DNA from: CBIFWW01 sp966186435
GTDB lineage: Bacteria > Pseudomonadota > Gammaproteobacteria > Enterobacterales > Enterobacteriaceae
Reading direction: 5' to 3'
Length of the DNA: 6,627 bases
NCBI GenBank assembly: GCA_966186435.1
Contig: CBIFWW010000168.1
Span: 1 to 6,627 of the forward strand
The translations under genes were made by a program, and so were the position numbers. The notes beneath the pieces are model-generated. The model had not been told where the DNA came from. It searched no databases and saw only the letters and a list, made by a program, of their open reading frames with translations. Below, piece by piece: positions 1 to 5,763 of the stretch. Positions within the stretch are counted from its first letter, which is position 1; each line of letters opens with the position of its first letter.

Positions 1-77
1 CTTTGACTGACGGTAAAGTTAAGTTCGAAGTTAAAGGCCCGAAAAACCGTAAATTTATCAGCATCGTTGCTGAATAA
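1..77 (+). CDS. rpmA: 50S ribosomal protein L27, 3' end only (partial)
   Basis: The first bases encode the last 24 residues of L27 (reading frame from base 3, stop TAA at 75-77). The tail TDGKVKFEVKGPKNRKF followed by ISIVAE is the characteristic C-terminus of enterobacterial L27. L27 is a small basic protein of the large ribosomal subunit, and its N-terminus (outside the window) reaches towards the peptidyl-transferase centre. In E. coli the gene is second in the rplU-rpmA-yhbE-obgE transcription unit, and the downstream order here is the same. The operon promoter must lie upstream of the window. Identity is certain from the tail and the gene order; nothing can be said about the missing part. 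Confidence 0.96.
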   Translation, partial: LTDGKVKFEVKGPKNRKFISIVAE

Positions 78-103
78 GTTTTTCGCGCCCCGGTAACGGA
101 TGT

Positions 104-132
104 AAGCCCCGCAACTCGTTGCGGGGCTTTTT
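104..132 (+). terminator. Intrinsic terminator after rpmA
   Basis: A 12-bp perfect stem (104-115 with 118-129, GC-rich core GCCCCGC/GCGGGGC, closed by a C-TC-G turn) runs directly into a T-tract at 128-132. It lies 27 nt after the rpmA stop and 39 nt before the yhbE start codon. It should end most rplU-rpmA transcripts. In E. coli the downstream genes are nevertheless reached by read-through, so this is probably an intra-operon attenuating terminator that lowers yhbE-obgE mRNA relative to ribosomal protein mRNA; that last point is inference. Confidence 0.85.
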
Positions 133-171
133 ATATTCTGACCCCGGAAAACTGTGGAATGGAGTGGTGGC

Positions 172-1136
172 ATGAAACAGCAGACGCGGATTGGGATCTA
201 ATTGGCACTGACGACGGCAATGTTTTGGGGCGCGCTCCCGATTGCCATAAAGCAGGTGCTGGTGGTTATGGGACCGCCCACAATCGTGTTTTACCGCTTT
301 TTAATTGTGGGGACGGGGTTGGGTTGATTCTGGCAATCAAACGCCGCCTGCCGCCACCGTGGTTGTTTCGTGACCCTCGGTGGCTGGTGATCCTTGCTAT
401 CGCCAACGGCGGGCTTTTCAGGAACTTTGCCCTATTTAGCTCGTCACTCCAGTATCTCAGCCCGACAGCATCACAGGTTATTGGTCAATTCTCCCCGATG
501 GGGATGATGATTGCCAGTGTAGTCAGCCTGAAAGATAAAATGCGCGGCACTCAGGTGATAGGCGCGTTGATGCTGTTGTGCGGCCTGGTATTGTTCTTCA
601 ACACCAGCCTGATCGAGATTTTCACCCGGCTCACGGATTACACCTGGGGTGTGATTTTTGGGGTCGGAGCAGCAACGGTATGGGTGAGTTATGGAGTCGC
701 ACAGAAGGTGTTATTACGCCGCCTCGCGTCTCAGCCAATTCTGCCTTTACTGTATATTTTATGTACAATAGCACTATTGCCGCTGGCTAAGCCTGCGGTG
801 ATTTTACAGCTTAGCCACTGGCAGCTGGCGTGACTGCTATTTTGTGGGGCAAATACGCTGATTGGTTATGGCGCTCTGGCAGAGGCCATGGCCCGCTGGC
901 AGGCGGCGCAAGTGAGCGCCATCATTACCTTGACTCCGCTGTTTACGCTGTTGTTTTCAGATTTGTTATCACTTGCCTGGCCAGACTACTTTGCCATGCC
1001 GATGCTAAACCTTGTGGCTTACATCGGGGCTTTTGTGGTGGTGTCGGGCGCGATGTATTCCGCCATTGGCCATCGTCTTTGGAGGCGTTGGCGTCAAAGC
1101 GAAGCGGTAGTACCGGTGCCTCGTACAGGCGAATGA
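172..1136 (+). pseudogene. yhbE: EamA/DMT-family inner-membrane transporter, broken by two stops and a frameshift
   Basis: The start codon is ATG at 172-174 with GGAG at 161-164. The encoded sequence closely follows E. coli YhbE, a ten-helix member of the drug/metabolite transporter superfamily with two EamA repeats and unknown substrate. Three lesions are visible. Codon 10 is TAA (199-201) where a leucine is expected. One base is missing at about 324-327, which brings a TGA (325-327) directly after GLG; from there the homology continues in the next frame (LILAIKRRLPP). Codon 221 is TGA (831-833), most simply a former cysteine codon. Adding back one base gives 321 codons, the E. coli length, so no large deletion has occurred. 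Conserved stretches such as SSSLQYLSPTASQVIGQ, YTWGVIFGVGAATVWVSYG and EAMARWQAAQVSAIITLTP remain readable. No full product can be made, and the loss appears recent. Sequencing error could explain one lesion but hardly three of different kinds. Confidence 0.9.
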
Positions 1137-1152
1137 TTTACGGAGAAGTAAA

Positions 1153-2325
1153 ATGAAGTTTGTTGATGAAGCAGCGATTCTGGTAGTCGCAGGCGATGGG
1201 GGCAACGGTTGTGTTAGCTTCCGCCGTGAAAAATACATTCCTCGCGGTGGCCCGGATGGTGGCGATGGCGGTGATGGTGGCGATGTCTGGCTGGAAGCTG
1301 ATGAAAACCTCAACACCCTGATCGACTATCGTTTCGAGAAATCTTTCCGCGCAGAACGTGGTCAGAATGGTCAAAGCCGTGATTGCACCGGTAAACGTGG
1401 CCAGGACGTTTCTATTAAAGTTCCGGTTGGGACGCGCGTCATCGACCAGGCAACCGGCGAAACCATGGGTGATATGACCGCCCATGGCCAGCGTCTGATG
1501 GTTGCCAAGGGTGGTTGGCACGGTTTGGGTAATACCCGTTTTAAATCTTCTGTAAACCGTGCTCCGCGTCAGAAAACCATGGGCACCCCAGGGGACAACC
1601 GCGAATTACAGCTGGAGCTGATGCTGCTGGCTGACGTGGGTATGCTGGGCTTGCCTAACGCCGGTAAATCTACCTTTATCCGCGCCGTGTCTGCGGCGAA
1701 GCCGAAAGTAGCTGACTACCCATTTACCACCCTGGTGCCAAGCCTGGGTGTGGTACGTATGGACCACGAAAAAAGCTTCGTTGTGGCCGATATTCCGGGG
1801 CTGATCGAAGGCGCATCTGACGGTGCTGGCCTGGGTATTCGCTTCCTGAAGCACCTTGAGCGTTGCCGCGTATTGCTGCACCTCATCGACCTGGCGCCAA
1901 TTGACGGTTCCGATCCGGTTGAGAACGCCAAAATCATCATTGGCGAGCTGGAAAAATACAGCGCAGATCTGGCGGCTAAGCCCCGTTGGTTAGTCTTCAA
2001 CAAGATTGACCTTATCAGTGCTGAAGAAGCTGAACAGCGTGCTAAAGACATTGCTGAAGCGCTGGGTTGGGATGACAAGTTCTATATGATCTCTGCCGCC
2101 AGCCAGCAGGGGGTTAAAGACCTGTGCTGGGACGTGATGACCTTCATCATTGAAAATCCGGTAGTGAAAGCGGAAGAAGCCAAAGAGCCAGCGAAAGTTG
2201 AGTTCATGTGGGATGACTATCACCGTCAGCAGCTGGAAGACGCGCAAGCGGAAGCCGATGATGACTGGGATGACGATTGGGATGAAGACGACGACGAAGG
2301 CGTCGAAATCATTTACGAACGTTAA
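1153..2325 (+). CDS. obgE: Obg family ribosome-assembly GTPase ObgE (CgtA)
   Basis: This is a full-length 390-residue protein, the E. coli ObgE length. Residues 1-158 form the glycine-rich Obg fold (GDGGNG near 15-19 and repeated GGDGG around 36-43). The GTPase domain shows the P-loop GLPNAGKS at 166-173, switch I/G2 DYPFTTLVPSLG at 188-199, G3 DIPGLIEG at 213-220, G4 NKID at 283-286 and G5 SAA at 314-316. The tail 369-383 is almost entirely D/E/W, as in enterobacterial ObgE. Obg proteins bind GTP/GDP and (p)ppGpp, associate with the 50S subunit during late assembly, and are essential in E. coli, where ObgE also affects chromosome partitioning and the stringent response. The ATG follows GGAG (1142-1145) at proper spacing, 16 nt behind the broken yhbE. 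In E. coli it is co-transcribed with rplU-rpmA-yhbE. All motifs are intact. Confidence 0.97.
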   Translation: MKFVDEAAILVVAGDGGNGCVSFRREKYIPRGGPDGGDGGDGGDVWLEADENLNTLIDYRFEKSFRAERGQNGQSRDCTGKRGQDVSIKVPVGTRVIDQATGETMGDMTAHGQRLMVAKGGWHGLGNTRFKSSVNRAPRQKTMGTPGDNRELQLELMLLADVGMLGLPNAGKSTFIRAVSAAKPKVADYPFTTLVPSLGVVRMDHEKSFVVADIPGLIEGASDGAGLGIRFLKHLERCRVLLHLIDLAPIDGSDPVENAKIIIGELEKYSADLAAKPRWLVFNKIDLISAEEAEQRAKDIAEALGWDDKFYMISAASQQGVKDLCWDVMTFIIENPVVKAEEAKEPAKVEFMWDDYHRQQLEDAQAEADDDWDDDWDEDDDEGVEIIYER

Positions 2326-2360
2326 GAAAAAGGCCGGTTCATAATGAACCGGCCTTTTTC
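2326..2360. terminator. Bidirectional terminator shared by obgE and pmrB
   Basis: A 35-nt palindrome with 17-nt perfectly complementary arms around one central base (2343): GAAAAAGGCCGGTTC on the left, its complement on the right. It reads A-tract, GC-rich stem and T-tract on both strands, so it can act as an intrinsic terminator in either direction. It begins at the base after the obgE stop (TAA 2323-2325) and its last base is part of the pmrB stop codon (TAG on the minus strand, 2362-2360). There is no other intergenic sequence between the two convergent genes. Confidence 0.92.
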
Positions 2361-3418
2361 TACTGGATAGTTTCCGGAAGCCAGCACTTGGCTTCCAGGC
2401 CGCTGCGATCGGCGCGGTTTTCAAGGATTAGTTCACCATAATGGAGCTGCGCTATGCGCTGCACAATACTTAGCCCCATGCCGCTGCCCCCATACCGTTG
2501 ATCTAACCGGCGGAAAGGCTCCACGATATTCTGCTTATGCTGTTCATCAATGCCCGGCCCTTCATCGATCACAGTAATCCGCGCACCCTGTTTCTCAGAG
2601 AAGAGGTTAACGCTAATCGCCGCCCCTTCAGGGCTATAACGCGAGGCATTTTCCAGTAAGTTTCGCAGCATCAGGCGTAATAAAACCGCATCGCCCTGCA
2701 CCGTCAGCCCCTGAGTATCACCCCAGGAGATATGCTGCTGACGCTGGCTGACCAGCTCCTCGATCTCCATTTTTAGCGGCGCAATGATATCTTCCTGCCA
2801 GCGCAGTTGGGTGTAATACCCGCTGGCTAAAGCCTGGCCCGCCCGCGACAGCATCAGTAACTGCTCGATGGTATGCATCAGCATATCAATACGCTGGACC
2901 AGCATCGGCGCCTGAGCATCCCCCGCTTGCTCCATCAGCTCCAGGTGCAGTCGAATGCCCGCCAGAGGCGTACGCAGCTCATGAGCGGCATCAGCGGTAA
3001 ACAGGCGCTCCTGGTGAATGGTGTTGTTGAGGCGTGAAAACAGCTGATTAAGAGAATTAGTTACTGCTGCCACTTCCGCCATATCAGACAACAAAGGCAG
3101 CGGGCTGAGGTTATCGGCAGAGCGGTTAGCCAGGCTGTGGCGCAGGCGATTCAGTGGCCGGGTGATCCAGGTTACGGCCCAAAACGAAAATAGCAGTGTG
3201 AAGCCCACCATCACCAGGGAAGGCAATAATAGTGAGGCAATGGCTTCACGGATCTCTTTCTCAACGTGCATATTTCGGGCATGGGCCGTAAGGGTTTCGT
3301 TCACCAGGAAACCAATTTGCTCGCGGCTTTCATGCCATAGCCACACAACGCTGATAAGCTGGAAAAACAGCAAAATAACTGCCAACAAGATCATCAAACG
3401 ACGACGCATGCTATTCAT
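2360..3418 (-). CDS. pmrB: Two-component sensor histidine kinase, PmrB/BasS family
   Basis: A 352-residue inner-membrane kinase. TM1 is about 8-28 and TM2 about 64-86, enclosing a short periplasmic loop of about 35 residues. A HAMP-like linker (ITRPLNRLR, 85-93) follows. The H-box is AAHELRTPLAG with phospho-acceptor His146; the N-box is RNLLENASRYS with N253 and N257; G1 is DEGPGI (285-290), the F-box PFRR (301-304) and G2 GGSGMGLS (310-317). The order and the loop match PmrB/BasS. In that family ExxE motifs bind Fe(III), and both are present here (E30-E33 and E55-E58). The expected role is to sense Fe(III), mild acid or cationic peptides and phosphorylate PmrA, controlling lipid A modification. 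The start at 3418 is chosen because GGAG lies 7 nt upstream; it overlaps the end of pmrA by 8 nt. An upstream ATG in the same frame (3475) would overlap pmrA by 65 nt. QseC is the main alternative family, less likely because of the small loop. Confidence 0.88.
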   Translation of the reverse strand: MNSMRRRLMILLAVILLFFQLISVVWLWHESREQIGFLVNETLTAHARNMHVEKEIREAIASLLLPSLVMVGFTLLFSFWAVTWITRPLNRLRHSLANRSADNLSPLPLLSDMAEVAAVTNSLNQLFSRLNNTIHQERLFTADAAHELRTPLAGIRLHLELMEQAGDAQAPMLVQRIDMLMHTIEQLLMLSRAGQALASGYYTQLRWQEDIIAPLKMEIEELVSQRQQHISWGDTQGLTVQGDAVLLRLMLRNLLENASRYSPEGAAISVNLFSEKQGARITVIDEGPGIDEQHKQNIVEPFRRLDQRYGGSGMGLSIVQRIAQLHYGELILENRADRSGLEAKCWLPETIQ

Positions 3419-4076
3419 GCAGAGACTCCAGGCGGTAACCCACGCCGCGCACTGTCTTGATTCTGTCTTTGCCAAGTTTGCGCCGCAGATTGTGGATATG
3501 GACTTCTAAGGTGTTGGATCCCGGGTCGTCCTGCCAGCTATAAATATCCTGTTGGAGGGTTTCACGGTGAACGGTCTGACCAACCCGCATTAACAAGCGG
3601 GTTAACAGGGCGAATTCTTTGGGTGTGACTTCTACAGAAGCATCAGCCAGAAGTACCTGCTGGGTTTGCAGGTTGAGAACCAGGTTGCCGTCCTGGATAA
3701 GGTTATCGCTTTTCCCCTGAAAGCGGCGGATCAGCGCCCGGGCGCGGGCCTTAAGTTCAACCAGAGCAAAGGGCTTCACCAGGTAATCATCGGCACCAGA
3801 ATCCAGCCCATTGACCCGATCCTCCAGCGCATCCCGCGCCGTTAGAATCAATACTGGGGTATCCACTCCTTTACGCCGCCACTGGCTGAGCAGGGTGGCA
3901 CCGTCTTTATCCGGCAAGCCCAGATCGAGGATCACCAGGCTGTATTGACCGCTTTGGATGTAGTCCTCTGCTTCTGCGGCGGTGGTGGCGCAGTCTAGTG
4001 CATAACCTTCGTTGGCCAGCGCCAGTGCCAGCCCTTCCCGTAGCAGGAGGTCATCCTCCACGATCAACAATTTCAT
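3411..4076 (-). CDS. pmrA: OmpR-type response regulator, PmrA/BasR family
   Basis: A 221-residue cytoplasmic regulator, close to the 222 residues of E. coli BasR. The receiver domain (about 1-117) has the acidic pair D8/D9, phospho-acceptor D51 in LVILDLGLPDKDG, switch T79 and K101 in DDYLVKPFALVEL. The C-terminal winged-helix DNA-binding domain (about 125-219) ends with TNTLEVHIHNLRRK-like and IKTVRGVGYRL sequences typical of OmpR-family regulators. Phosphorylated PmrA binds tandem TTAA-type boxes and activates genes for aminoarabinose and phosphoethanolamine addition to lipid A, giving polymyxin resistance. The ATG lies 3 nt after the dacB stop and has no recognisable Shine-Dalgarno in the preceding 25 nt, which suggests translation coupled to dacB termination. 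Its stop lies inside the start of pmrB. A QseB-like identity cannot be fully excluded, but the receiver and partner kinase favour PmrA. Confidence 0.88.
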   Translation of the reverse strand: MKLLIVEDDLLLREGLALALANEGYALDCATTAAEAEDYIQSGQYSLVILDLGLPDKDGATLLSQWRRKGVDTPVLILTARDALEDRVNGLDSGADDYLVKPFALVELKARARALIRRFQGKSDNLIQDGNLVLNLQTQQVLLADASVEVTPKEFALLTRLLMRVGQTVHRETLQQDIYSWQDDPGSNTLEVHIHNLRRKLGKDRIKTVRGVGYRLESLHE

Positions 4077-4079
4077 ATT

Positions 4080-5513
4080 TTAGTTGTTCTGATAGATGTC
4101 TTTATAAAGCCGGGCCTCAAAGCGGGCCAGCGGCACCCGACGGTTGCGTTGGTCTGAAGGGTCTACCGCATAGCCAGAGAGATACTGCACAAAAGCATAC
4201 TGCTGGCCGCTGGCGGTGGTGATAAACCCTGCCAGATTATAGACTCCCTGAAGCGAGCCAGTCTTGGCAGAAACCTTGCCATTTACCCCGGCCTGATCAA
4301 GCCCGGCACGATATTGTAGCGAGCCGTCGTGGCCCGCCAGTGGCAGCATGGAGATAAAGTTAAGCTGGCTATTATTTTCCGCGATGTACTGCAAAACCTT
4401 CATCATCGAGGCCGGTGAAATCAGATTATGGCGAGACAGACCAGAGCCATCCACCAGAATGGTGTTTCCTAAATCAATGTTGGCTTTTTTCTTTAACAGC
4501 TGGCGCACCGCATCTGAACCAGCCCGCCAGGTGCCCGGCACATTGTAATAACTACGGCCAATGGTGCGGAATACGGTATCCGCAATCATATTATCTGACT
4601 TCTTCAGCATTACCCGTAGTAAGTCATGCAGCGGTGGTGACTGAGTTGCAGCAAACACTGTGCCAGGGGTACCCGGTTGGCTCTGGCGTAACAAGGTACC
4701 GTTATAGCTGATCCCCGCGGTTTTCAGCTCTGACTTAAGGATGGCCCCGGCATAACCCGCACCGTCCTGAATCGCAAAGGCTAGCGGAAGCGGGTCATTC
4801 CGCTGGGTCATGCATCCAGTAAGGGTGTAACGGTTTAAATCACCGGTTACCACGTCCAGCTCGCAATACTGGGCTTCCGATGAGCCTTTAGCGAGGGTCT
4901 TAACCTGGCTAAAGACATTTACCGGGTAGTAGGACGCAATACGTACAAAAGCTGGATCCCCGGCTTTTGGCGCGCTGGATAAGGTCACCGAGAAGCAGTT
5001 TTTATCCACTATGGCAGCAGCAGGCGGGGCACTGAAGCACTGGGTCATGTCGTTCCACGGCCAACCCGGCGCTTTGTCGTGACTGGCAAAGGCGGAAGTA
5101 TCAATCACTACGTTACCATTGATTTGTTGAACCCCGGCCTTCTTCAACGCCGTAATCATATTGCGGATGTTTTGACGTTTTAAAGTAGGATCGCCTGTAA
5201 ATCGCGCCACCAAATCGCCATTCAGGGTCCCGCCGTTAACCGCTCCCTGGCTTTCAAGAGTAGTGGTGAAGCGGTAGTCTGGGCCGAGCTGCAACAATGC
5301 TGCCAGTGCGGTGATGACCTTTTGGGTACTGGCAGGCAGTGCCATCTGCTGGCTGTGATAGTCGATAGCTGGCGCAGCCGCACCTACCTTTTGCACTGTC
5401 AGGGCAAGGTTAGCGCCAGCAGGCAATTGATTGAGATATTCCTCAATATTAGCGGCATAGGCAGTGACTGTGACAACGCTGGTCAATCCGATGATAAATC
5501 TGGAAAATCGCAT
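4080..5513 (-). CDS. dacB: D-alanyl-D-alanine carboxypeptidase/endopeptidase, penicillin-binding protein 4
   Basis: A 477-residue precursor, identical in length to E. coli DacB. A cleavable signal peptide is visible: MRFSRF, a hydrophobic core, and AYA at 18-20 before ANIEEY. The class C low-molecular-weight PBP catalytic motifs are complete: SxxK as S62-T-Q-K65 (nucleophile S62), SxN as S306-D-N308, and KTG at 417-419. The long insertion between the first two motifs (roughly 85-260, with cysteines at 159, 173, 217 and 234) is the family's extra domain region. The enzyme acts in the periplasm, removing terminal D-Ala and cutting D-Ala-mDAP cross-links, and is involved in wall turnover and AmpC induction in some enterobacteria. 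The ATG at 5513 has only a weak, close Shine-Dalgarno (TGAG, 3 nt away); the signal peptide fixes this start. It heads a dacB-pmrA-pmrB unit and is divergent from greA. Confidence 0.96.
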   Translation of the reverse strand: MRFSRFIIGLTSVVTVTAYAANIEEYLNQLPAGANLALTVQKVGAAAPAIDYHSQQMALPASTQKVITALAALLQLGPDYRFTTTLESQGAVNGGTLNGDLVARFTGDPTLKRQNIRNMITALKKAGVQQINGNVVIDTSAFASHDKAPGWPWNDMTQCFSAPPAAAIVDKNCFSVTLSSAPKAGDPAFVRIASYYPVNVFSQVKTLAKGSSEAQYCELDVVTGDLNRYTLTGCMTQRNDPLPLAFAIQDGAGYAGAILKSELKTAGISYNGTLLRQSQPGTPGTVFAATQSPPLHDLLRVMLKKSDNMIADTVFRTIGRSYYNVPGTWRAGSDAVRQLLKKKANIDLGNTILVDGSGLSRHNLISPASMMKVLQYIAENNSQLNFISMLPLAGHDGSLQYRAGLDQAGVNGKVSAKTGSLQGVYNLAGFITTASGQQYAFVQYLSGYAVDPSDQRNRRVPLARFEARLYKDIYQNN

Positions 5514-5527
5514 AAGCTCAAATTAAC
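5511..5527 (-). promoter_or_regulatory. Possible degenerate PmrA box at the dacB start codon
   Basis: On the minus strand GTTAAT (5527-5522), a 5-nt spacer TTGAG and CTTATG (5516-5511) resemble two direct PmrA half-sites of the form YTTAAK separated by 5 nt. The first half matches five of six positions, the second only in CTTA. It overlaps the ribosome binding site and start codon of dacB, an atypical place for an activator, so it may be coincidence. Confidence 0.2.
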
Positions 5528-5543
5528 AACCCGGAAACGTATA

Positions 5544-5571
5544 GTCATACTACGGTGCAAGCCTGGGTAAA
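5544..5571 (-). promoter_or_regulatory. Candidate sigma-70 promoter for dacB-pmrA-pmrB
   Basis: Read on the minus strand, TTTACC (5571-5566) and TATGAC (5549-5544) are spaced by 16 nt and would start transcription about 5537, some 24 nt before the dacB start codon. Both boxes are imperfect matches to TTGACA and TATAAT, and other weak pairs exist close by, so this is only the best candidate I see in the divergent region. Confidence 0.3.
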
Positions 5572-5579
5572 GTAAACGA

Positions 5580-5607
5580 TGACCCCCGCGGAACTTCGCG
5601 GTAAAAT
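5580..5607 (+). promoter_or_regulatory. Candidate sigma-70 promoter (P1-like) of greA
   Basis: The -10 candidate TAAAAT (5602-5607) matches TATAAT at five of six positions. The best -35 candidate, TGACCC (5580-5585), is 16 nt upstream and poor. Transcription would start about 5614. In E. coli greA has a sigma-70 promoter overlapping a sigma-E promoter, and the -10 here lies inside the sigma-E promoter spacer, the same arrangement. The -10 call is reasonable, the -35 weak. Confidence 0.45.
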
Positions 5608-5617
5608 GTTTATCGAA
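5590..5617 (+). promoter_or_regulatory. Sigma-E (RpoE) promoter of greA
   Basis: GGAACTT at 5590-5596 is an exact match to the sigma-E -35 consensus. After a 16-nt spacer comes TCGAA at 5613-5617, a good -10 match (TCnAA type). The predicted start is about 5623, leaving a leader of about 140 nt before greA. Sigma-E responds to misfolded outer-membrane proteins. A sigma-E promoter for greA is known in E. coli, which supports the call. The -35 is also the loop of a small CCGCG/CGCGG inverted repeat (5586-5601). Confidence 0.78.
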
Positions 5618-5672
5618 ATGAAAAATCGATTCTGGCCTGGGGTTGGCCCCCGGGTCAGCGTTCTTTTGCTTG
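5614..5672 (+). ncRNA. graL: GraL-like short RNA from the greA leader
   Basis: In E. coli most transcripts from the two greA promoters stop in the leader and form arrays of 40-60 nt RNAs called GraL. The parts are all present here: overlapping promoter candidates with starts near 5614 and 5623, and a terminator hairpin whose T-rich tail spans about 5661-5672. The predicted products are about 50-60 nt and 40-50 nt, the sizes reported for E. coli. The ends given are estimates. The call rests on architecture, not on sequence comparison. Confidence 0.6.
5632..5671 (+). terminator. Leader terminator/attenuator upstream of greA
   Basis: An 11-bp stem pairs 5632-5642 (CTGGCCTGGGG) with 5648-5658 (CCCCGGGTCAG, two G-U pairs once 5651-5654 are aligned) around a 5-nt loop TTGGC. 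It is followed by CG and the interrupted T-rich run TTCTTTTGCTT at 5661-5671. The broken T-tract predicts incomplete and spread-out termination, so some polymerases continue into greA. This is the expected source of the GraL 3' ends. Confidence 0.7.
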
Positions 5673-5740
5673 TTGCCCGGTAAGTTCGGCTTTACTCCGG
5701 GTGGCAACATTCAAGCCACCTACGGAACGGAAGAACCGTA
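5672..5740 (+). promoter_or_regulatory. Structured 5' UTR of greA with mutually exclusive hairpins
   Basis: Between the leader terminator and the ribosome binding site there are several inverted repeats. GTTGCC (5672-5677) can pair with GGCAAC (5703-5708), extended by CGG (5678-5680) with CCG (5697-5699). GGTGGC (5700-5705) can instead pair perfectly with GCCACC (5715-5720). TACGG (5721-5725) can pair with CCGTA (5736-5740), directly before the AAGAGG Shine-Dalgarno (5752-5757). The first two share bases and cannot form together. Whether they regulate anything is unknown. Confidence 0.4.
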
Positions 5741-5763
5741 AGGACTGTTTTAAGAGGTATCAA

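Noticed and set aside
159..833. A 224-aa open frame starting at 159 as an intact gene
   Set aside because: Its first 55 residues are out of frame with the transporter; the homology there runs in the frame of the ATG at 172. It is a mixture made by the one-base deletion in yhbE.
831..833. In-frame TGA in yhbE as selenocysteine, or the frame change as programmed frameshifting
   Set aside because: An upstream TAA at codon 10 already stops translation, no SECIS-like hairpin is evident after the TGA, and EamA transporters are not selenoproteins. Simple decay explains all three lesions.
830..1156. A 108-aa open frame on the plus strand reaching into the obgE start
   Set aside because: It is out of frame with the clear YhbE C-terminal homology (888-1136) and has no recognisable similarity.
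1005..2424. Several minus-strand open frames of 90-145 aa opposite obgE
   Set aside because: They are low-complexity shadows of the obgE coding frame, with no ribosome binding site or family similarity.
3419..3475. Extended start of the kinase at 3475
   Set aside because: It would overlap pmrA by 65 nt and add residues unlike a PmrB N-terminus; the ATG at 3418 has a well-spaced GGAG and starts the normal MNSMRRRL sequence.
5483..5710. A 75-aa minus-strand open frame across the dacB/greA divergent region
   Set aside because: It is antisense to the greA leader and overlaps the dacB start in another frame, has no recognisable motif, and conflicts with the promoters and terminator there.
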